DNA from: Odontesthes bonariensis
Lineage: Eukaryota > Chordata > Actinopteri > Atheriniformes > Atherinopsidae
NCBI RefSeq assembly: GCF_027942865.1
Contig: NC_134528.1
Span: forward strand, 6,257,586-6,321,585
DNA: 64,000 nt
Direction of reading: 5' to 3'
In this document: in pieces, positions 59,501 through 64,000 of the stretch
Layout of the letters: each line of letters starts with the position of its first letter
Position numbering within the stretch: the stretch's first letter is position 1
Made by a program: the position numbers and the translations under genes
Notes under the pieces: model-generated
Databases searched by the model: none
Told to the model about the DNA's origin: nothing
The model's input: the letters and a program-made list of their open reading frames with translations, nothing else

Positions 59501-61939
59501 ATACATGAGGTGTAACACAGTTGCTTTTTCACTGTTTAAGCTTGCAAATATAGCAGAAATAAAACCACAACAAATCCATCTGATTGTCACTGTCTCCAGA
59601 GATATTCTATTCAGTTAATGTAATAAAACAAGTTCAGATGCCAGGTGTAATTTAGCTTGTAAAAGGAGTAATATTAGGTTTTAACTTCCTTCACAACCTT
59701 CAGCTCTTTATAAATTTTGTAGCTCTTCTCTTCCTCCACTCCTCCTTGATTCCACTCATTCCTTTGCAGCCACATTTGACCCGGTTGGTGTTTTATGGTG
59801 GATGTTGTGACATGTTTCGTAAAAGTTTTGTTATCTCTCTGTTTCTCTCCTTTCCCACCCCCTCCATTATTCTTCACATCCTCTTCTGTCTTTTCCCGGA
59901 CATTTCCTTTTCCACCTCTTTCTTCTTCCTCTGTCTCTTCTTCTCCACCTTCTTTTTTCCCTCTTTTGCTTTCTTTCGGATGGACAGATGAGGAGTCGTG
60001 CCCAGTGCACATTGAGGAATAGGTATGGAGCTCTGGTTAGATGAAAGAGCAGACATGAGGCTTCATATTTTATGTATTCACATACATTATGTTCTAGTTT
60101 AAGCTTCCTATCATGCAGGGAATCTTAAGATTACATTTTTCTCTTGAAAAAGTCAATACATTTCACTCATTAAATATCTTTAAAATGTGATTCATTTTTC
60201 ATCATCAGGGTTTTTTATTTTTTTTAGATAAAAGGAAATGCTGCAGTTTTATCTCTGTTTATTTACAGCTCAGAATCTGCCTTGTGTATATCTCCTCATC
60301 CTTTCCTAAGCAGATTAGGGAGTTTGTGATGTTGTTTATTGTTCACATTATGAAAACTACAGTACTGTAAAAGTATCAATCTTTTTTTTTTTTTATAGTA
60401 ATTTATTGGTGAAAGTTTTTCCGATTAAGGCTCAAATACAGTCAACAGCTATCCCAAAATTATTCAGTTGCATATATCACATTAAAAACTATTTGAGGAC
60501 ACGATATCAGTGTTGAAACTGGGGGATTTTATTGTTTTTTGAGAAATAAACCAGCCAGCAACACTTTTAAAAAAAATAAAAAATAAATAAAGAATAACAC
60601 ACAGGGGCAACAGAAAACTGGAAAAGTTGTGTAATGTTAAAAGAAAATCTCACAATACATTTGATTAGTTAGCAACAGGTAAGTGGCATGATTGGGTATT
60701 AAAAAGGGGCTTTTAAAAGGAGCTTAGTCTTTAAGAAGTAAACGTAAAAGAAGGGGTTCACCACTGTCAAAAACTGCATTATGTAATATTCAATACAAGC
60801 CTCTCCATCTCCTGTACCTAATGTCGTAAAACATGCATAGAATCTGAAAACGTCTCCACACAGCTGAAGGATCATGCAGGGAAAAAAAGAAAATACTGAC
60901 ATAGTTTGTCACAGATTTTGGAGCAACATATGCTGCCATCCAGATGTATTTAGGGAAAGCCTTGCTTTTTATGCACGTATTGCAGCAGCGAGGCCCTGAC
61001 AGTCGATCCTTGAAAATATTTAGTCCATTATCAAATGAGTAAATGTGATAAAGGCTGAGCAGCGGAAATCCGGTGTCAAGTAAAAATGGGAAATCATCTT
61101 TCACTTTAAAAACGAAGATTTTTTTTCCCCTTCATGAAAACTTAAAAGTGAGAAAAGCAAGAATGGTTGACGCTTTAGACTACAGACGACAGAAGTGTTT
61201 TTGGATCCTGTTCAAATATGGCTTCTTCTTTGCACGATAAAGCTTTAACCTGCAGTGAACTGTGTTCACAGACAGTAGCATCTGGAAGTGTTCCCGAGCC
61301 CATGCAGTGACTCCCATGATGGAAAAGTGTCTGTTTTTAATAGCCGGAAGATCACAGACATCTGAACCTGATTTTTGAGATGTCTCCAGATTTTCTGAAT
61401 ATTTTGTTACTATGTACTGTCGATGATGGAATATTCAATGTCCACACAATTTTACACTGAAGGATATAAATAAAAAATTGTTCCACGACGCCCGCCCCAG
61501 ATTACTGAACCACTGCTCATCTGTACTTAACCTAATAGTTGCATCGTGTCCCTTCAGCTGTTTCCTTTATGTACTGCTAATTTTTTAAAAGCCCATCCCA
61601 ACTTTTGGATGTTTTACTGCCATCAAATTCAAGATTAAGTCATATTTTTTCATGAAACAGTAAAATGCCTCACTTTGAGCATCTGAATAAAATATTGGTC
61701 TATGAGATTTGTAAATCTATGCTTTCTGTTTGTATTGACATTTTACACAAGGTTTTACACATACCCTCTTCTCTTTCTTTGGTGTCTTTTCTTTTTCAGA
61801 TCTGATGTACCTCGGGGGCTACAGGCCTATTCTGGAGCCCCTCTCCCACCGCTCCTCCACCAGCAATATCAACCTGGAGGAGCAGAACAGGGATGGTCAG
61901 AGTCCTAAACATCCCCGCCGCGGACCACTTAATGTGTAA
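35957..61939 (+). CDS. rnf157: RING E3 ubiquitin ligase RNF157 (19 coding exons, 696 aa)
   Basis: Cytosolic E3 ligase of the MGRN1/RNF157 family. Exons: 35957-36044, 39255-39373, 44515-44603, 45219-45368, 46607-46724, 46836-46902, 47006-47049, 47809-47856, 48006-48077, 48215-48374, 51090-51202, 51288-51520, 51919-52021, 52214-52322, 54883-55097, 55191-55253, 55339-55387, 58701-58811, 61800-61939; every junction is in phase. It starts MGALTSRQNIGVEEVDIPSN (Gly2 may be myristoylated). A substrate-binding domain about 30-260 includes IMGGEKFDSTHPEGYLFGEN and the YYQAIEEF stretch. C3HC4 RING: C278, C281, C293, H295, C299, C302, C313, C316. The rest is a Ser-rich tail with NLTLSSSGAIDQSSCTGTPL. 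The start MGALTSRQ, FPYAAPPPQEP and the tail say RNF157, not MGRN1. Human RNF157 is 679 aa. The ATG context and the family start agree. Confidence 0.97.
36045..39254 (+). other. rnf157: rnf157 intron 1
   Basis: A 3.2 kb AT-rich intron. No transposon or other gene was recognised. Several small open frames on both strands have no support. Confidence 0.5.
39505..40085 (+). mobile_element. L2-type LINE 3' fragment (rnf157 intron 2)
   Basis: Plus-strand remnant of the reverse transcriptase C-terminus: NSAARVLTKTKKVDHISPAL, then LHRLPVHQRIDFKVL, YKALNGPGPEYISDLL, a stop, SRPLRSSGSGLLSVPRVR and WNKLPESLRSAETLSVFKSR. It ends in an L2 tail (CTGTAAAGCACTTTGAATCG, AATAAACC). It is truncated and dead, and belongs to a different subfamily from the copy at 28964. 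Confidence 0.85.
42265..42500 (-). mobile_element. L2-like LINE 3' fragment (rnf157 intron 2)
   Basis: The minus strand reads AAPKLWKSLPLYIKSNPTVQ and QFKPRLKAHLV before a tail that ends at a T-rich stretch (CACCTTTATTTCTATATCAC on plus). This is the C-terminus of a fish LINE ORF2. Short and truncated. Confidence 0.65.
44801..45007 (-). mobile_element. RTE-type LINE, 207-bp 5'-truncated insertion (rnf157 intron 3)
   Basis: The left end is (CCAT)n, that is (GATG)n on the minus strand, the 3' tail type of fish RTE/Rex3-like LINEs. The body has GGCTGGAGCCTATCCCAGCA and TGGGCGAGAGGCGGGGTACA. It is flanked by a perfect 12-bp target duplication CCGCTCGAAATC (44789-44800 and 45008-45019). The truncation at the right end and the tail at the left fit target-primed reverse transcription on the minus strand. 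Confidence 0.8.
47365..47465. mobile_element. hAT-like repeat fragment (rnf157 intron 7)
   Basis: GGCATGGGCCAGTATGAGAT, then TATCACGGTTTCATAGTATT, is a common fish interspersed repeat associated with hAT transposons. The borders and family are from memory and uncertain. Confidence 0.35.
48215..48374 (+). CDS. rnf157: rnf157 exon 10, RING finger
   Basis: Encodes almost the whole C3HC4 RING: ECVVCLSDVRDTLILPCRHL followed by CLCNACADTLRYQANCCPIC. It is nearly identical to mammalian RNF157, which has NNCPIC where this gene has NCCPIC. The extra Cys is beside a zinc ligand. Exon 11 continues PFRALLQIRAMRKKLSPLSP, joined through a codon split after the first base. Confidence 0.97.
48480..49132. 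mobile_element. Foldback transposon with TTAA target duplication (rnf157 intron 10)
   Basis: Two nearly identical arms of about 315 bp in opposite orientation around a short centre near 48800-48830, starting AGGACAAGACCGGTTTTTTG and ending with the reverse complement. TTAA flanks both sides (48476-48479 and 49133-49136). The TTAA site together with AGG ends fits a Kolobok- or piggyBac-type non-autonomous element. It contains no gene. It sits between the RING exon and exon 11. Confidence 0.88.
52022..52105 (+). repeat. (GT)n and G20 tract at the exon 13 donor of rnf157
   Basis: The intron starts GTAGGTGTGTG, so a (GT)n array of about 30 units begins within 6 nt of the splice junction and runs to 52085. 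An unbroken run of 20 G (52086-52105) follows. Read as RNA it is (UG)n, a known target of TDP-43 and CELF proteins, followed by a possible G-quadruplex. Confidence 0.97.
53700..54592 (-). mobile_element. hAT transposon, internally deleted (rnf157 intron 14)
   Basis: Ends CAGTGGTGTCAAAAGTA and TTACTTGACACCTCTG, inverted to each other, with a perfect 8-bp target duplication GTTCTGAG (53692-53699 and 54593-54600). The minus strand keeps the first part of a transposase, with a BED-finger-like stretch (HLKEFFEIVG, then WKMQCKLCTPKTHV). The rest of the ORF is missing. It is 893 bp and non-autonomous. Confidence 0.9.
56243..56290 (+). repeat. (GT)n microsatellite, rnf157 intron 17
   Basis: GT repeats with interruptions (GTGCGTGCGCGTGCACGTG) at the right side. 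The minus-strand frames rich in TH dipeptides come from it and its neighbour. Confidence 0.92.
56464..56513 (+). repeat. Second (GT)n microsatellite, rnf157 intron 17
   Basis: About 25 GT units with one GC interruption, 170 bp right of the first array. Both lie in the 3.3 kb intron between exons 17 and 18. Confidence 0.92.
57065..57180 (-). mobile_element. L2-type LINE 3' tail (rnf157 intron 17)
   Basis: Reverse of the fish LINE tail seen at 30580-30655: plus strand TTGAGTTTTATTTATACGGC, then AACAACAAATGTCACATCAT. Only the extreme 3' end remains. Confidence 0.55.
59988..60022 (+). CDS. rnf157: rnf157 alternative terminal coding exon
   Basis: After a good acceptor (GGATGGACAG) this exon reads DEESCPVHIEE-stop in the phase left by exon 18. 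Its donor AG|GTATGG directly follows the stop. Including it would end the protein at about 661 aa instead of using exon 61800-61939. The ending is reminiscent of a MGRN1 isoform ending (PDSCSVGIDE, from memory), so it is probably a real alternative exon. Confidence 0.6.
61800..61939 (+). CDS. rnf157: rnf157 last coding exon (main C-terminus)
   Basis: Acceptor TTTTCTTTTTCAG, then DLMYLGGYRPILEPLSHRSS and so on to QNRDGQSPKHPRRGPLNV and stop. The final GPLNV parallels GPLAV at the end of human RNF157, which supports this as the conserved end. The phase fits exon 18 directly, so exon 59988-60022 is skippable. Confidence 0.85.
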
Positions 61940-63745
61940 CACCTCTACACAAACAAATGAAAAACACCCGTCCAGAGTCAGCTTTTCTTACCCTGCCATA
62001 GTGCTGCATCACTGGACACTGTCCTCGCTGAGCAGTGAAACACATCCCCATCCGTCTCCACATGTTTTGGATTTACTGTAGTTGCAGCCGCTGAATCCCT
62101 GTGAGAGTGAAAAGAGGAACAAGGAAGAATCACCTCTCAGTGATCGGTGCACTTTTACCTCTCATGAGATTCTTCATTTCTTGTCTGAGACCTTACTTGT
62201 TGTTGGAATGATTAGCTTACTGCTACATTATTATTTATTACCTGTAGGTTTATTGAGAGCTGCGTTTTGTGACATTATCTTTATAAAATACATGCTGCTC
62301 CTCTTTTCTCCTTCCCTTCCATCCTTCTCACTGTATAACCAGCCAAACAGTCAGGGGCTACTGTGATCGGCAATCGGATTTATTACTACTAACTTCCTCT
62401 CTGTTATAAACTCTTATAAAGAATGAGTGGTTGGACACTTTGACACTAAACGTCAGCTCTCACCGGACTACCTTACCTTTCTGAAGAGAAACATGCTGAA
62501 CCCCTCTCTTCGGATCAGGGAGCTCTCGTCTCGACTTCGCATGCAGCTTTCAAGCTTTCCTCTCATTTCCCACCACACTTTTGACAAATACAACCAATGC
62601 TGAATGTGAATTCAGAGGCAGTCGGACTTAAATGTGGGTGATTGAGCAGAGAAATGCTGTCCAAAATGACCTGAAATGAACTGACGTAAAAAAAAAAAAA
62701 AAATAGAAAAGGTCGCCTCACAGAATGTATGACGACTGTGGGTCATACAGAAGGGGAATGTACGTGACATCTATAATGTCACCTAAACTGAAGTCAAACA
62801 CAGACTTTGACACCCATCCTCCATTGCCATCCGCTCCATCTTAGCATGTCAGTATTATTGTAGTGCAACTTGAAATCGACAAGTACAACCAAGCAATAAC
62901 GAAGCCCGCATCTTATCTCCTGCACTAGGACGCTCATTTGCAGTTAAAACAATGAGAACAACTTAGTTTGCACTGGCCTGTTATATTCAATTCCAGACCG
63001 TTCAGTGTGTTTAATTGTCATTTTGTATTTTCATGTTGCCATTGTAAAGGGATTTATTGTGAGAAAAGCCTCGTGCGGTGAATCTGAAAAGACGTCCATC
63101 CTCATATTTCCCCTGTTCCAATCATCCCGATGCGCCCGTCTCCTCTCGTTTGTGAAGCTTTTAGTTGTTTTTTGATTTTGTATAACTTTGATGTATATCT
63201 CACCTGTTGTTGATGCTCTCTGTTTCTGTGTTTTAATTTGTTGCAGAACACTGTGTTGTTTCTTAGAATGTGGATGAAAATATGTTAACAATTTTGTAAA
63301 GGTAAACATGCGACTCACACAACAAATAACTGAAAAGGGACAAGATCTACATTTAATGCACTATCAGCTGATTCCTAGACGACACATTTTGTGGTGCATG
63401 AGGCGATAATAGAGTAAGCATGTTAGTCCAGGCCAGCCTGCACCCTCCTGTAGACTTGATGATGGATCACTGCACAAACATGAAGCGGTACCATATCCTT
63501 CTGTAGTGTTATATATTGGTTATTGGCGCCCTATTCCATTGGCCGAACTGTTAAGGTCAAGACTGCTGCACTACTACAACCAAGCTGCAATCAGTCATGT
63601 GATCACAGTCCGAACGTGCAGACTGAGCCTTCCTCTGGCACCAGTCACAGTATGATATCAGAAGAATCCGCAAGACCCCACTTTTTTTAGAGTGAAAATG
63701 TCAAATAAGACTTAAAACTGACAATAAAGTTTTTGCAACTAAACA
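61940..63745 (+). other. rnf157: rnf157 3' UTR
   Basis: After the stop, sequence without further splice or coding signal continues to AATAAA at 63723-63728, giving a 3' UTR of about 1.8 kb. The open frames of 60-95 codons in it are not conserved domains. Confidence 0.65.
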
Positions 63746-64000
63746 GCCAGTGAGTGGTTTCCTGTTGATGTAAATGAGAGAGAGGGAGAGATTCATTACT
63801 CAGGCCTGGATTGTGTTTTGGTTTATGTCCATGACCATGAAATGCTTCTCTGAAATCTTACCTAACATGGTCACTGTTGCTGAAACTCTCCTCACACATG
63901 TACACATCATTTTTCATGCTCTCTCTTCCCAGCAGTTAATGCTTCCCAGGGCTAAAAATCCATTTCCCACACAACAAAGTTGCAAAACTATTTGCGTGGC
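63746..64000. other. Sequence beyond the rnf157 poly(A) site
   Basis: 255 bp with no recognised feature up to the window end. Confidence 0.4.

Noticed and set aside
35957-61939. Naming the RING gene mgrn1
   Set aside because: The N-terminus MGALTSRQ, FPYAAPPPQEP, and the tail with SGAIDQSSCTGTPLSST match RNF157 rather than MGRN1.

Overview
This is nuclear DNA from a ray-finned (teleost) fish. Vertebrate genes split by GT/AG introns, fish-type L2 and RTE LINE fragments, hAT and TTAA-type DNA transposons, and tetra- and dinucleotide microsatellites all point to this. The four protein genes (st6galnac1-like, mxra7, srsf2, rnf157) belong to a gene neighbourhood that in human lies on 17q25, so the block is conserved synteny. 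I saw no retrovirus-like or LTR element.

Layout. (1) 1-1196: nested DNA transposons. (2) 1197-12742: four tandem copies of a unit of about 2.7 kb. Each copy carries, on the minus strand, a U5 spliceosomal snRNA gene with the invariant loop GCCUUUUAC, an Sm site, a 3' GNRA hairpin, a PSE 47 nt upstream and a 3' box. The last copy (D) also keeps a Staf/ZNF143-type distal element at about -210. In the other three, half of that site is replaced by a LINE-derived segment. Copy A is interrupted by a 1.16 kb transposon with a 9-bp target duplication, which itself hosts another transposon. (3) 12743-15507: AT-rich intergenic DNA, probably partly the st6galnac1 3' UTR. (4) 15508-24437, minus: a nine-exon ST6GALNAC1-type sialyltransferase of 444 aa with unusual residues in sialylmotifs L, S and III. 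(5) 24995-28541, minus: mxra7 in four exons, 245 aa. (6) 28964-30655: L2 LINE fragments in opposite orientations. (7) 33716-34803, minus: srsf2 in two exons, 230 aa, with a long 3' UTR region to the left. (8) 35957-61939, plus: rnf157, 19 coding exons giving 696 aa, plus one alternative terminal exon. Its 3' UTR runs to a poly(A) signal at 63723.

The srsf2 and rnf157 genes are head to head across 1.15 kb holding a YY1-type site and a full CRE. The st6galnac1 and mxra7 genes lie in tandem on the minus strand, with only 557 bp between their coding regions. In function the window combines splicing machinery (U5 RNA, SRSF2) with a RING E3 ligase, a Golgi O-glycan sialyltransferase and a small membrane protein. 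They are neighbours, not a pathway.

The most striking feature is the U5 snRNA tandem array. Its edge copy and inner copies differ in promoter and stem structure. All exon coordinates were worked out by eye from splice sites, reading phase and remembered family sequences. No database search was run.
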